Shown here: one piece after another, positions 28,559 through 37,967 of the stretch | Layout: each line of letters starts with the position of its first letter | Position numbering within the stretch: the first letter of the stretch is position 1 | Assembly: GCF_004103695.1 (NCBI RefSeq) | Contig: NZ_CP035280.1 | Coordinates: 1,674,001-1,738,000 of the forward strand | Direction of reading: 5' to 3' | Length of the DNA: 64,000 nt | From: Clostridium sp. JN-9 | GTDB taxonomy: Bacteria; Bacillota; Clostridia; Clostridiales; Clostridiaceae | Translations under genes and position numbers: made by a program | Notes under the pieces: model-generated | What the model was told of the DNA's origin: nothing | The model's database searches: none | What the model saw: only the letters and a program-made list of their open reading frames with translations

Positions 28559-29278
28559 CTACTTCGGGCTGAAGCTTTTTAAGTTCATGATCTCATCAGT
28601 TGTGAGATATCTCCATTTTCCCTCCTGAAGGTTGTCTAATTTAATTCCTGCTACTTCTAATCTTTTTAGACTTATAACAGGATGATTTATGGAATCACAC
28701 ATTTTTCTGATTTGTCTGTTTCTGCCTTCATGAATAACAATTTTAACAGTGCAGATTCCCTTTTCATTTTTTAAAATGTTTATTTTGCATGGGGAAGTTT
28801 TATAATTATCAATAATAATGCCCCTTTGGAATTTAAACAATTGATCTTCAGTTGGAATTCCCATAATTTCAGCTATATAAACCTTATTTTTTTCTTCACG
28901 GGGATGTATTATCTTATTGTAGAGATCACCATCGTTAGTTAACAAAATTAATCCTGATGTATCGTAATCAAGTCTTCCTATGGGATAAATTCTTTCCTTT
29001 ACCTTAACTAAATCCAATATGGTTTTTCTGTTTCTTTCATCCTTTACTGTAGACACATATCCAGTAGGTTTATTCAATGCAATATATATTTTATTTTCTT
29101 CCGGCCTTACTGTTTTATTATTAAATTGAACAATATCACTATCTTCATTTACTTTAACACCAAGCTCTGTGACTATAACACCATTTACTCTTACTTTTCC
29201 ACTTAAAATATATTCTTCACATTTCCTTCTTGATGCAATGCCGCAGCTTGCCAAATACTTTTGCAGTCTTTCACTCAT
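28559..29278 (-). CDS. rluB: Ribosomal large subunit pseudouridine synthase, RluB-like
   Basis: A 239-residue RsuA/RluB/E/F family pseudouridine synthase. The N-terminal S4 domain (residues 1-60) has 'RLQKYLASCGIASRRKCEEYI'. The catalytic Asp is in 'YPIGRLDYDTSGLILLTNDG'. 'GRNRQIRKMCDSINHPVISL' is the conserved C-terminal motif. It should isomerise a uridine in 23S rRNA (RluB modifies U2605 in E. coli); RsuA-type 16S activity cannot be excluded by eye. It follows hutU by about 70 bases with a hairpin between them. Confidence 0.9.
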   Translation of the reverse strand: MSERLQKYLASCGIASRRKCEEYILSGKVRVNGVIVTELGVKVNEDSDIVQFNNKTVRPEENKIYIALNKPTGYVSTVKDERNRKTILDLVKVKERIYPIGRLDYDTSGLILLTNDGDLYNKIIHPREEKNKVYIAEIMGIPTEDQLFKFQRGIIIDNYKTSPCKINILKNEKGICTVKIVIHEGRNRQIRKMCDSINHPVISLKRLEVAGIKLDNLQEGKWRYLTTDEIMNLKSFSPK

Positions 29279-29310
29279 AATATCACCATTTTATATATAT
29301 TAAATTAAAT

Positions 29311-29340
29311 GGACTGTATTATATAATTTTAATACAGTCC
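29311..29340 (-). terminator. Hairpin after hutU
   Basis: GGACTGTATT / AATACAGTCC, a perfect 10-base-pair stem with a 10-base loop. The following run is weak (ATTTAATTT), so termination is likely but not certain. Confidence 0.55.
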
Positions 29341-29347
29341 AGTGCGT

Positions 29348-31375
29348 CTATTTAGAAAACGCTCCATCTACAATATTATTTATTAAGTCATCATTTGTCA
29401 AGTAAGGTATGGTAATCTGCTGGAATCCCTTGTTATTTTTATTAAATTCAACACTTGTTGATATGGAGTTTGCATTTCTTGCCCATGCACGCCTTGCCAC
29501 TCCTCCCATTACATCCCAGCTTATAGCTGAATCTATAATATTGTCTACTCTTTCACTTCCGTCTAATACAAGACCAAATCCTCCATTTACGGCTTTACCT
29601 ATGCCTACACCTCCGCCATTATGAAGAGTTACTAAACTCATCCCTCTTGCAGCATTACCTGCATAGCATTGCACTGACATGTCAGCCATTATATTACTTC
29701 CATCTTTAATATTGGCAGTTTCTCTGAAAGGAGAATCAGTTCCGCTTACATCGTGATGGTCTCTTCCAATCATTACTGGTCCAATCTCTTTGTTTCGAAC
29801 CATTTCATTGAATTTTTTAGCTATTTTTATTCTCCCTCCAGCATCCTGATAAAGTATTCTGGCTTCAGTTCCAACAACAAGTTTATTTTTTTCTGCATCT
29901 CTTATCCATACATAATTATCCCTATCCTGTGGTCTTCTGTCAGGGTCTATGCAGCTCATTGCAGCATGATCAGTTTTTATCAGATCTTCATGATTCCTTG
30001 ATAAACATACCCATCTAAAAGGCCCATAACCAAAATCAAATAATTCCGGACCCATTATGTCCTCTACATAAGAAGGGAAAATAAATCCATCTTTATCATC
30101 TATACCATTCTTGGAGATTTCAGTAACTCCTGCATCATATACAGCTTTCATAAATGAGTTTCCATAATCGAAGAAATAAGTTCCTCTTTCAACAAGTGTT
30201 TTAATTAATTCAAAATGACGTCTTAGACTTTTATTCACTAATTTTTTGAACTCATCTCTATTATTTCTAAGCATTTCAGTTCTTTTTTCAAAGGTAATTC
30301 CCTGAGGACAATATCCCCCCTCATAGGCTGCATGGCAGGATGTCTGGTCCGAAAGCAGTTCAATATTAATATTTTCTTTTACGGCATATTCTAATAAGTC
30401 AACTATATTACCATGATATGCAATAGATATTGGTTCTTTATTGTTTATATATTTTTTTGCAATATTGAAAACTTCATTCAAATCAGATGAAACCGTTGTC
30501 ACCCAACCCTGATCTAATCTTGTTTTAATTCTTGAGTAATCAACCTCAGCAATTATTCCTACTCCTCCAGCTATTTCTATTGCCTTTGGCTGAGCACCAC
30601 TCATGCCTCCAAGTCCTGAAGAAACAAATATATGTCCTCTTAAATCATCATTTCCTTTAAGGCCTAATTTTAATCTGCCTGCATTTAGCAATGTGTTAAA
30701 TGTGCCATGAACAATTCCCTGTGGACCAATATACATCCAGCCTCCTGCTGTCATCTGTCCATAGTTTGCAACACCCATTTGTGTAGCATAATGCCAGTCA
30801 TTAGGATTATCAAATTCACCCACCATTAAACCATTTGTGATTATTACTCTTGGGGCTGTAGGTTTAGATTTAAATAACCCAAGGGGGTGGCCGGATTCAA
30901 CTACTAAAGTTTGATTTTCAGTTAATACTTCTAAATACTTTTTTATTAATCTATATTGCATCCAGTTTTGACATACCTGCCCTGTTTCACCGTATGTAAC
31001 CAATTCATAAGGGTAAAGAGCTACGTCAAAATCTAAATTATTGTCTATCATCACTTGAAATGCTTTTCCTTCAATGCAATTTCCTTTATACTCATTAATA
31101 GGCTTTCCATATATTCTGCCTTCCGGTCTAAATCTGTATCCATATATTCTTCCACGTGTCATAAGCTCTTTTAAAAATTCAGGTGCTAGTGTATTATGAT
31201 ATTTCTCAGGAATGTATCTAAGAGCATTTTTTAAAGCAACTTTTGTCTGAGCAGCTGTAAGGCTGAATCCTCTATCAGGAGCTCTTCTAATACCAGGCTG
31301 AAAACTCGGAATTTCAGGAAGCTCTTCATCAAGCTTAATTTCCATTGCTTCTGAAGTATTTAGAACATTTATCAT
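29348..31375 (-). CDS. hutU: Urocanate hydratase (long form)
   Basis: Urocanase hydrates urocanate to imidazolone propionate with tightly bound NAD+ as an electrophile, the second step of histidine breakdown. Motifs include 'VESGHPLGLF', 'QMTAGGWMYIGPQGIVHGT', 'SSGLGGMSGAQPKAI', the active-site Cys stretch 'DQTSCHAAYEGGYCPQG' and 'VTLHNGGGVGIGKA'. I choose the ATG at 31375 (675 residues) with GGGGGA upstream. This is about 120 residues longer than the B. subtilis-type enzyme and nearer to the long animal-like form. No hutH, hutI or ftcD homologue is adjacent, so the pathway is dispersed. Confidence 0.95.
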   Translation of the reverse strand: MINVLNTSEAMEIKLDEELPEIPSFQPGIRRAPDRGFSLTAAQTKVALKNALRYIPEKYHNTLAPEFLKELMTRGRIYGYRFRPEGRIYGKPINEYKGNCIEGKAFQVMIDNNLDFDVALYPYELVTYGETGQVCQNWMQYRLIKKYLEVLTENQTLVVESGHPLGLFKSKPTAPRVIITNGLMVGEFDNPNDWHYATQMGVANYGQMTAGGWMYIGPQGIVHGTFNTLLNAGRLKLGLKGNDDLRGHIFVSSGLGGMSGAQPKAIEIAGGVGIIAEVDYSRIKTRLDQGWVTTVSSDLNEVFNIAKKYINNKEPISIAYHGNIVDLLEYAVKENINIELLSDQTSCHAAYEGGYCPQGITFEKRTEMLRNNRDEFKKLVNKSLRRHFELIKTLVERGTYFFDYGNSFMKAVYDAGVTEISKNGIDDKDGFIFPSYVEDIMGPELFDFGYGPFRWVCLSRNHEDLIKTDHAAMSCIDPDRRPQDRDNYVWIRDAEKNKLVVGTEARILYQDAGGRIKIAKKFNEMVRNKEIGPVMIGRDHHDVSGTDSPFRETANIKDGSNIMADMSVQCYAGNAARGMSLVTLHNGGGVGIGKAVNGGFGLVLDGSERVDNIIDSAISWDVMGGVARRAWARNANSISTSVEFNKNNKGFQQITIPYLTNDDLINNIVDGAFSK

Positions 31376-31476
31376 TTTATCATCCCCCAATACTAAGTTA
31401 TTATATTTGTTTTATTTAATATCTAAGTATATTATATCATAAATATTAGAAAATTTTTAATAATTAGATATATATA

Positions 31477-31504
31477 AAAAAAAACACCTTGCGGCATTTT
31501 TTTT
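31477..31504 (-). terminator. Terminator of the glycosyltransferase gene
   Basis: Minus-strand hairpin closed by a GCAA tetraloop (AAAATGCC-GCAA-GGTGTTTT) with a long T run. It begins at the stop codon. Confidence 0.8.
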
Positions 31505-32903
31505 ATTCAACATCCTGAATACTTATTTGTCTTATATGTTTTGTGTGACTCCATTCCTTATTATCCTTATCTATAATGCCCTGTATTGTTATTGGTATCC
31601 AGGTTAATGTATATACACCATATAACATATACCAGATAAATATCTTAAGTGAATATTTTCTATCAGCTATAGCAAGAACTACTACAAATAAACTGAAATA
31701 TACTATATGTGCTAATGTAAGCTGATATAATTTCATGTTATCTCCAAATATAAACCCAAAAATTATTATATTTAAAGAATACAAGCTAAATGTAAAAAAT
31801 AATTTTTTAGATAATTTATTTTCCAAAAGCATTACTAAAGGAGTAAATATGAATTGAAACACACTAAATAATTTCCATACTATTGGTGTAAATAAATAAT
31901 TTATAACAAAAATACTTAAGCCATTTGCACTGTTATTCTGAACTAATGTAAGCACTGCTGATACACCTATTAAAAGAGTTACAAAGGGCTGTACTGTATA
32001 TAATGCACAGTCAAAGGCTTTGAAATCTCTCTGTTTTATTGCCTTTTTCATAAGCTTTGTAAAAAACCTTGAGGAAACATCCGCAAATCCCTGCATCCAT
32101 CTTTTCCTCTGACACCAGGACTGCTTTAATGTAAGAGGCTTTTCATCGTACACAACTGCATTATGTGCCCAGCCTACCTTCTCTCCATTAAGCACAAGTT
32201 TACATGTGAATTCAAGGTCTTCAGTTAAGCAGGTAGCTCCCCATCCTAATTTTTTTAATATCTCTGTATCCACACAAAATCCTGTTCCGCCAATCTGATT
32301 TGATAATCCAAGGTTTGATCTTGCAAGCTGAAATAATCTGTTAGCAGACCAGAATGAAATAGAATAAGATTCTGTTATCCATGAGTCATCAGGGTTTTTG
32401 CTGTCAATATAGCCTTGAACTACTTTATAACCATTCATCAGCTTATAATTCATTTCCTTTAAGAAGTTCTTTGAAACTAAATTATCTGCGTCAAAAATAG
32501 CTACAGAGTCATATTTTACATCCATTTCAAAAATCTTTTTAAACATCCAGTCAAGTGCAAAGCCCTTACCTCTTTTGTTCAGAACTTTCCTCTCAAATAC
32601 ATTTACATTATATCTTCTGGCTATTTCAGCGGTTTTATCATTACAATTATCTGCTATTACAAAAATATCGTACAATTCTTTAGGGTAATCCAGTTCAAGC
32701 AGACTTTCAATAATTTTGTCTATAACAGCTTCTTCATTATGTGCTGCAACTAATAATGCAAACTTTTTATTTGGAGCACATTTTTCTGCTCCATTATCCT
32801 TTTTTTTATAAAAACCGAAAAATGATAGAAAAAGATAATATAAAGTTATTAAAAATACTGATATTTGGAAAAGTGCAGTAATGTTAAATACAAATTTATT
32901 CAT
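31503..32903 (-). CDS. Membrane-bound family 2 glycosyltransferase
   Basis: A 466-residue processive-type GT2 enzyme. One N-terminal membrane helix (about residues 5-28) precedes the cytosolic GT-A domain. That domain has 'FALLVAAHNEEAVIDKIIES', the DxD-type 'VAIFDADNLVSKNF', 'GATCLTEDLEFTCKLVLNG' (the TED acid) and 'WCQRKRWMQG' (Q-x-x-R-W). Three or four hydrophobic segments follow at about 300-450. The architecture matches cellulose/hyaluronan/PNAG synthase-like enzymes, but the sugar and product cannot be told. The ATG at 32903 has GGAAGGA upstream, so the frame's upstream extension is not used. No export or modification partners are adjacent. Confidence 0.9.
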   Translation of the reverse strand: MNKFVFNITALFQISVFLITLYYLFLSFFGFYKKKDNGAEKCAPNKKFALLVAAHNEEAVIDKIIESLLELDYPKELYDIFVIADNCNDKTAEIARRYNVNVFERKVLNKRGKGFALDWMFKKIFEMDVKYDSVAIFDADNLVSKNFLKEMNYKLMNGYKVVQGYIDSKNPDDSWITESYSISFWSANRLFQLARSNLGLSNQIGGTGFCVDTEILKKLGWGATCLTEDLEFTCKLVLNGEKVGWAHNAVVYDEKPLTLKQSWCQRKRWMQGFADVSSRFFTKLMKKAIKQRDFKAFDCALYTVQPFVTLLIGVSAVLTLVQNNSANGLSIFVINYLFTPIVWKLFSVFQFIFTPLVMLLENKLSKKLFFTFSLYSLNIIIFGFIFGDNMKLYQLTLAHIVYFSLFVVVLAIADRKYSLKIFIWYMLYGVYTLTWIPITIQGIIDKDNKEWSHTKHIRQISIQDVE

Positions 32904-33047
32904 ACAAATTATCCTTCCTTTGTTTCTACGTTGGTAAAGCTCAAAGTACATAATAACATAAATTTAAGGGCATGAAGCTAATTTCACAAAATTATGACAA
33001 TTTATTTTATTAATAAATGCAATTTTATATGCAATTAAAACAATGTG

Positions 33048-33329
33048 TTGATTTAATATTATAAATGATATATACTATATGTATTAAATATATAGTATAT
33101 ATAACATAATTGTTATTGTTACATATATCTTTATCTACAAATTTAATATTAGTATTTGTATTTCTATGAATTTGATACTATTTAATATTTTACTATAATC
33201 TTATTAACTTAATATTAACATTACATTAAGATTTAATTATTTATTTAGCTATCTATACTTCCATAATATAATGTATCAATCCTTTAACCCCTAAAATCTG
33301 CAGTTTGTATACTGCAGATTTTATTTTTT
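33048..33329 (+). ncRNA. Candidate ~250-nt small RNA (promoter plus orphan terminator)
   Basis: TTGATT (33048-33053), a 17-base spacer and TATACT (33071-33076) form a good promoter. A strong terminator lies at 33293-33329: AAAATCTGCAGT / ACTGCAGATTTT with a 6-base loop, followed by ATTTTTT. Both face the + strand. The nearest upstream gene is divergent, and yedF has its own extended -10 further down (TGTTATAAT, 33417-33425). No ORF longer than about ten codons lies inside. This implies a short noncoding transcript. No known RNA family was recognised. Confidence 0.4.
33293..33329 (+). terminator. Orphan intrinsic terminator upstream of yedF
   Basis: A perfect 12-base-pair stem with a T-rich tail on the + strand only. 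No annotated + strand gene lies upstream within 13 kb. Confidence 0.85.
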
Positions 33330-33457
33330 AAATAAAATATATCATATTGATATAACTATTATTTATAATTGAACAGTCATCTATAAATTATAAATATAAT
33401 TAACTCATTTTCATTATGTTATAATCAATTTGTATTAAAAGTCAGGGGTGATATCAT

Positions 33458-34042
33458 ATGAAAAATATAATAGACTGCAAGGGATTGGAATGCCCTCAGC
33501 CTGTAATAAATACCAAAAAATACTTTGATTCTATATATGAAGGATCTGCAACTGTTATAGTGGATAATGAAACTGCAAAGAATAATGTTATGAAATTTGC
33601 AGGCAGCAATGGATATCATACAGAAGTTAAAGATGAAAATAATTTGCATTATATAGAAATTACAAAAACAAAATCAGAAGTGCATGAGGACAAAAGTTCA
33701 AAAGAAAATGATTTATGCATAGTAATAAGCTCATCTTTTTTAGGCTCTGGTGATGATAAACTAGGTGCAGTATTAATGAAAAGTTATATGTATGCCCTTT
33801 CTGAAAGTGATAATCTGCCAGAGTCCTTAATTTTTATTAATGGCGGCGTAAAGTTAACTGTAAAGGACTCTGACTGCCTTAGCAGCATTAAAAAGATACA
33901 GGAAAAGGGAGTTAATATTTTAAGCTGCGGGACATGCCTGGATTTTTATAATTTAAAGGAAAAGCTGGCAGTGGGTGAAATAAGCAATATGTACACTATT
34001 GTTGAAAAAATGAATAAAGCATCAAATACAATAAAACTATAA
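33458..34042 (+). CDS. yedF: Sulfurtransferase-like selenium metabolism protein YedF
   Basis: A 194-residue two-domain protein. Residues 1-70 are a TusA/SirA fold with the CPxP motif in 'GLECPQPVINTKK'. Residues about 80-194 are a DsrE-like domain with the family signature 'ILSCGTCLDFYNLKEKLAVG'. YedF is named for co-occurrence with selenium utilisation genes; its reaction is not established. No selD, selA or selenoprotein gene is visible here. The last codons overlap the convergent nitrilase gene by 6 bases. AGGGGTGA precedes the ATG. Confidence 0.92.
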   Translation: MKNIIDCKGLECPQPVINTKKYFDSIYEGSATVIVDNETAKNNVMKFAGSNGYHTEVKDENNLHYIEITKTKSEVHEDKSSKENDLCIVISSSFLGSGDDKLGAVLMKSYMYALSESDNLPESLIFINGGVKLTVKDSDCLSSIKKIQEKGVNILSCGTCLDFYNLKEKLAVGEISNMYTIVEKMNKASNTIKL

Positions 34043-34870
34043 ATCTTTTTTTATGCTGCTTAATACAGGAAGCTGCTGCCTGACGGAATCTATTTCATCT
34101 AAATCCAATTGAACCATTAAAATATCCTCATCATTATTTGGAATTTGTTCTATAATGTTTCCCCATGGATTAACTGCTAAAGAATGTCCATAGGTCGTAT
34201 ATTTTATTAAATCTGGATTTCTGGCAGAGCAGCAGCCAATGGTAAATATCTGGTTATCAACTGCCCTGCTTCTAAATAGCAGATCCCAATGATCTTTGCC
34301 AGTTAAAGGATTAAAAACTGCAGGTACAAACACTATTTTTGCATCATGTAAGGCCAATTCTCTTATAAGTTCATTAAATCTGATATCAAAACATATAACT
34401 GTACCCATCTTTCCCCATTTAGTGTCAAAGGTAACTGCTTTATCTCCACATGCAAATGTATCAGATTCTTTAAAGCTTACCTTATTTTTTATATTAATAT
34501 TAAAAAGATGAATTTTTCTGTATTTGCCAATCATGACACCAGAATCATTAAGTGCATAACTTGTATTGTATAAATTACCATTATGCATCTCAGGTATGCT
34601 TCCGCATATAATATATACTTTTAGTTCTCTGGCTAAATTAGTAAGAAGTTTTAAACTTTCTGAAGTATCTTCTATATTATTTTCATCAATTTCTTCACTG
34701 AAATCCCTAAAATATTTTTTAGAATATGGACAAACAAACATTTCAGGCAGTACTAGTATCTCACCACCTTCCTTTGCTGCTTTTTTTATCAACTCTGCTG
34801 CATGTGAAAGATTAGCCTTTTTACTGATTCCTACAGCCATCTGGATTATCCCTACTTTTATTTTATTCAT
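34037..34870 (-). CDS. Carbon-nitrogen hydrolase (nitrilase superfamily)
   Basis: A 277-residue cytosolic hydrolase with the Glu-Lys-Cys triad: Glu in 'ILVLPEMFVCPYSKKYF', Lys in 'GKYRKIHLFNI' and the nucleophilic Cys in 'MGTVICFDIRFNEL'. The overall pattern resembles omega-amidase (NIT2/YafV-type), which hydrolyses 2-oxoglutaramate and similar amides, but other amidases of the superfamily are possible. The ATG at 34870 has GAGAGG with 8-base spacing. It shares its 3' end with convergent yedF. Confidence 0.88.
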   Translation of the reverse strand: MNKIKVGIIQMAVGISKKANLSHAAELIKKAAKEGGEILVLPEMFVCPYSKKYFRDFSEEIDENNIEDTSESLKLLTNLARELKVYIICGSIPEMHNGNLYNTSYALNDSGVMIGKYRKIHLFNINIKNKVSFKESDTFACGDKAVTFDTKWGKMGTVICFDIRFNELIRELALHDAKIVFVPAVFNPLTGKDHWDLLFRSRAVDNQIFTIGCCSARNPDLIKYTTYGHSLAVNPWGNIIEQIPNNDEDILMVQLDLDEIDSVRQQLPVLSSIKKDL

Positions 34871-34894
34871 ATTTTTCACCTCTCTATTTTATTT

Positions 34895-35767
34895 TTAAAT
34901 ATATATGGCAATGGGCAGTATTTCTATAACTTTTTTTATTTGTGTGTCTGCAGTTGAATCTTTAAAAGCATTAGAAGTGTGTTCTTTTAAATATTTATCT
35001 TCTAATTTGGATAAGACTTTTTTATCTATATAATCAATGCTGTTACCTGTTTGAAGGATACTGCAGCTTAAATCTGGATTTTTATCTGTAATTTTTATAA
35101 CTTTACCTAAAGTTGTAACTTTACAATCTGTTAAATAATCAATTTTATCTGTAAGATTTGATATATCAAGGGGCAGAATAAATTGATTTTTCTGCCATGG
35201 TGTTTTTGCAATATATTTTACACAGTTTGAACACTGATAGGTATTTAAAGTATTTTTCAGCATTTCTAAAATATACTTGGTTGAATTTTTCTCTTCTTCA
35301 ATATTATTAATGTTATCCAGTAAAGGTAAAAATGCTAAGCTGTTTTCCATGGAAAATATTAAATTTCCTAGTGATTTAATTATAGGAAGAGGTTCAAGGA
35401 TACTGTCAAACTCTATATAGTCATTAACTTTTATATCTTCAATTGTATTTGAAGATAATACTTTTAGCAAATTATTGTCACTTAATATTTTTTTTAAATT
35501 TAAAAAAATCAAAATTATCAACGATAGCCTCTCGTCAGAGATCTGTTTTGATGACTCATTCAATAACTGAATATTAAGATCACCTTGCATACAGCGCCCA
35601 TTTTTGTCAAATAAAAGCTCATTAATTGGAGTGGTAAAGTTTAAAGTAAACTGGCTTTTTGAAGTTTCTGTTTTTGTTTGGGAATATTCCTGAACTAAAA
35701 CGGTAAATAAATTATTTGTCATATTACTATTTAAATATAACGGTATAGCAGCCTTATTTGATTCCAT
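34895..35767 (-). CDS. Protein of unknown function (290 aa)
   Basis: A soluble 290-residue protein with no signal peptide or membrane helix. It opens with 'AAIPLYLNSNMTNNLFTVLV'. This resembles the start of DUF6414-type proteins as I remember them, but I cannot confirm the assignment. The middle is helical and rich in Asn and Leu. 'NTLNTYQCSNCVKYIAK' holds two cysteines (C-x-x-C), possibly a metal site. The C-terminal part carries Asp/Lys-rich stretches. It sits 24 bases upstream of the nitrilase gene on the same strand, so cotranscription is likely. Confidence 0.7.
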   Translation of the reverse strand: MESNKAAIPLYLNSNMTNNLFTVLVQEYSQTKTETSKSQFTLNFTTPINELLFDKNGRCMQGDLNIQLLNESSKQISDERLSLIILIFLNLKKILSDNNLLKVLSSNTIEDIKVNDYIEFDSILEPLPIIKSLGNLIFSMENSLAFLPLLDNINNIEEEKNSTKYILEMLKNTLNTYQCSNCVKYIAKTPWQKNQFILPLDISNLTDKIDYLTDCKVTTLGKVIKITDKNPDLSCSILQTGNSIDYIDKKVLSKLEDKYLKEHTSNAFKDSTADTQIKKVIEILPIAIYI

Positions 35768-35921
35768 AATAATTCTCCAAAAACACTATTTCAATATATA
35801 GTTTATTATTAAAATAGAATTTTGTCACAAATCAATAAGCATTAAATTATTTTAAAATTTTATAGCACTTTCTTAAAATAAAGTATATACTATTATTATT
35901 TTCAATACTAAGGAGGATTTA

Positions 35922-36716
35922 GTGGCTATGCAGGAGGAACACACTAAAATTAATGAAATTGCATGGAATCAATTGGCATATGAAGCATGGATAAATAGAT
36001 TCGGTGAGCCATATGAAGCAGCATTAAAAGTAAAAGAAAATCCATTAAAAAGACTTGGATCATTAGATAAATATTTTACAAATGTAAAGGGTAAAAAAAT
36101 CTGTAATTTATTAGGATCAAATGGAGTAAAGGCAGTTGCATTGTCATTACTAGGAGCACAGGTTACAGTTGTAGATTTTTCCTATGATAATTACAGATAT
36201 GCTGAAAATTTGGCAAGGGAAGCTAATGTGAATGTACAGTACATTGTTTCAGATGTATTAAAATTACCCCTTGATAAATTGTCAGAACAATACGATATAG
36301 TTTTCTGCGAACTTGGAATACTTCATTACTTTACAGATCTAAATCCATTTTTTAGAATTGCATATAAGTTACTTAAATCTAATGGAATATTTTTAATTGA
36401 AGACTTTCATCCTGTTTCAACAAAATTAATAACTACAAAAGGAAAAAGGCATAAAATTAATGGTGACTACTTTAGCAGCGATATTGTAGAAACTGAAGTT
36501 GCCTATATGAAATATGTTCCAGGAATTGAAAGCCTGACAGAAGAAGAAAAAAAAGCCATTCCAAAAGCTTACCTAAGAAAATGGACATTAGGTGAAATAG
36601 TAACCTCCATTGCAGATGAAGGGTTTTGTATAAAGGTATTAGAAGAAAGTGAAAGCCCTAAACCTGAAGATAAAGGTATTCCAAAGTTATTTACCATTAA
36701 GGCAATAAAAATTTGA
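35922..36716 (+). CDS. Class I SAM-dependent methyltransferase
   Basis: A 264-residue methyltransferase. The SAM-binding region is 'KKICNLLGSNGVKAVALSLL' (a variant of the GxGxG loop, here L-G-S-N-G) with the acidic residue in 'VTVVDFSYDNYRYAE'. Post-motif I is 'VQYIVSDVLKLPL' and the motif IV region 'YDIVFCELGILHYF'. The C-terminal part (about 165-264) is variable and would recognise the substrate, which is unknown. AGGAGG lies 5 bases before a GTG at 35922 and 11 before an ATG at 35928; either could be used. Confidence 0.85.
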   Translation: MAMQEEHTKINEIAWNQLAYEAWINRFGEPYEAALKVKENPLKRLGSLDKYFTNVKGKKICNLLGSNGVKAVALSLLGAQVTVVDFSYDNYRYAENLAREANVNVQYIVSDVLKLPLDKLSEQYDIVFCELGILHYFTDLNPFFRIAYKLLKSNGIFLIEDFHPVSTKLITTKGKRHKINGDYFSSDIVETEVAYMKYVPGIESLTEEEKKAIPKAYLRKWTLGEIVTSIADEGFCIKVLEESESPKPEDKGIPKLFTIKAIKI

Positions 36717-36762
36717 ATAGAATGTATTTCCAGGGAAATTATAACATATCATTTTCATAGTT

Positions 36763-36798
36763 AAAAGCTCTCTTTAGATAAAACTAAAAAGAGCTTTT
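36763..36798. terminator. Bidirectional terminator
   Basis: AAAAGCTCT...AGAGCTTTT, with inner TTTAG / CTAAA pairing, between the convergent methyltransferase and chemotaxis genes. Confidence 0.8.
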
Positions 36799-36801
36799 AA
36801 A

Positions 36802-37827
36802 TTAAAGTTCTAAAATACTAACTTCCTTATTTAATTCATTAGATGTGCCTTTAACTGCTGAGGCTAAATTTGATACTTCTTCTGCTGACGATAGCATTTC
36901 TTCAGATGAAGCTGATATCTCCTGTGATGAAGCAGATACCTGCTCTGCAACTGCTGATACGTTTTGAACTTTATTTAAAACTACATTCTTTGCATCAATA
37001 GCATTTTTTAAAGAATTATGTGTATCTTCTATTACAGCAGGTATGGATTTAACAGAAGCTTTAATGTCTTCAAATGATATTGTAGTATCATTTGCTGAGT
37101 TTGCCTGATTTTCTATAAGATCATTTAAATTATTTGAATTTATCATTACTTCTTCAGTTTCTTTTGTAACTGATTTCACTAAGCCTATAATTTCAGTTGA
37201 TGAATTTTTAGACTGCTCTGCTAATTTTCTTATTTCTTCAGCTACAACTGCAAAGCCCCTTCCCTGATCTCCTGCTCTTGCAGCTTCAATAGCAGCATTT
37301 AAAGCCAATAAATTAGTCTGTTCTGAAATACTGTTAATTATATCTGTGATGTGTCCTATTTTGGAAACTGATTCAGATAATCCTTTAAATTTTTCCATAA
37401 CAGTATCAAAGGATCCTTTTACATCAACAATAGATTGAATTAATTCATTTATAATATTAGTGCCATTTGTGGCTATGGTTTCGGTTTCAAGGCTTTTATC
37501 CTTTACTGCATTCAGCTTATTATTCACTTCATTAATTTCATTAGATAAATTAGAAAGCAGATTCACTGCATCCATTAATTCGTTGGCCTGTTCAGTTGCC
37601 CCCTTAGCAACTTCCTGAACTGCACTAGCCACTTCATTAGCTGCGGTAACCATTTGTTTTGATGTTGAATTTAATGTTACTGATGCATCATCTATTTTTT
37701 GTGAAGTACTTTTCACAGCTGTTATGGAATTTCTAACGCTTTCCATTTTGCTGTCTGCTTTTTTTGAATCAGCCATTGTTTCAGCTTTTCCTTTTGATCT
37801 TACCTTAAAAAAAGAAATAAATTTCAT
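36802..37827 (-). CDS. Soluble methyl-accepting chemotaxis protein
   Basis: A 341-residue receptor lacking membrane segments, signal peptide and any obvious sensory domain; only about 45 residues precede the coiled-coil region. The conserved hairpin tip is '[20 protein letters not shown]' followed by '[18 protein letters not shown]', which binds CheA/CheW. Ala/Ser/Glu-rich methylation helices lie on both sides. It would act as a cytoplasmic signalling module, perhaps with a partner supplying the input. The ATG at 37827 has GGAGG with 8-base spacing. No flagellar or other che genes are adjacent. Confidence 0.9.
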   Translation of the reverse strand: MKFISFFKVRSKGKAETMADSKKADSKMESVRNSITAVKSTSQKIDDASVTLNSTSKQMVTAANEVASAVQEVAKGATEQANELMDAVNLLSNLSNEINEVNNKLNAVKDKSLETETIATNGTNIINELIQSIVDVKGSFDTVMEKFKGLSESVSKIGHITDIINSISEQTNLLALNAAIEAARAGDQGRGFAVVAEEIRKLAEQSKNSSTEIIGLVKSVTKETEEVMINSNNLNDLIENQANSANDTTISFEDIKASVKSIPAVIEDTHNSLKNAIDAKNVVLNKVQNVSAVAEQVSASSQEISASSEEMLSSAEEVSNLASAVKGTSNELNKEVSILEL

Positions 37828-37967
37828 TATCAATTCCTCCAATAATATAATGTCTTATTTTTATTATCGGAATGTTAATAAAAAATTTAACCTATTTTAA
37901 TATATTATTAATTATTTTTAATAAAAAACTGCACAATTAATATTAATGCCATAGCCGTAAAAAAATA

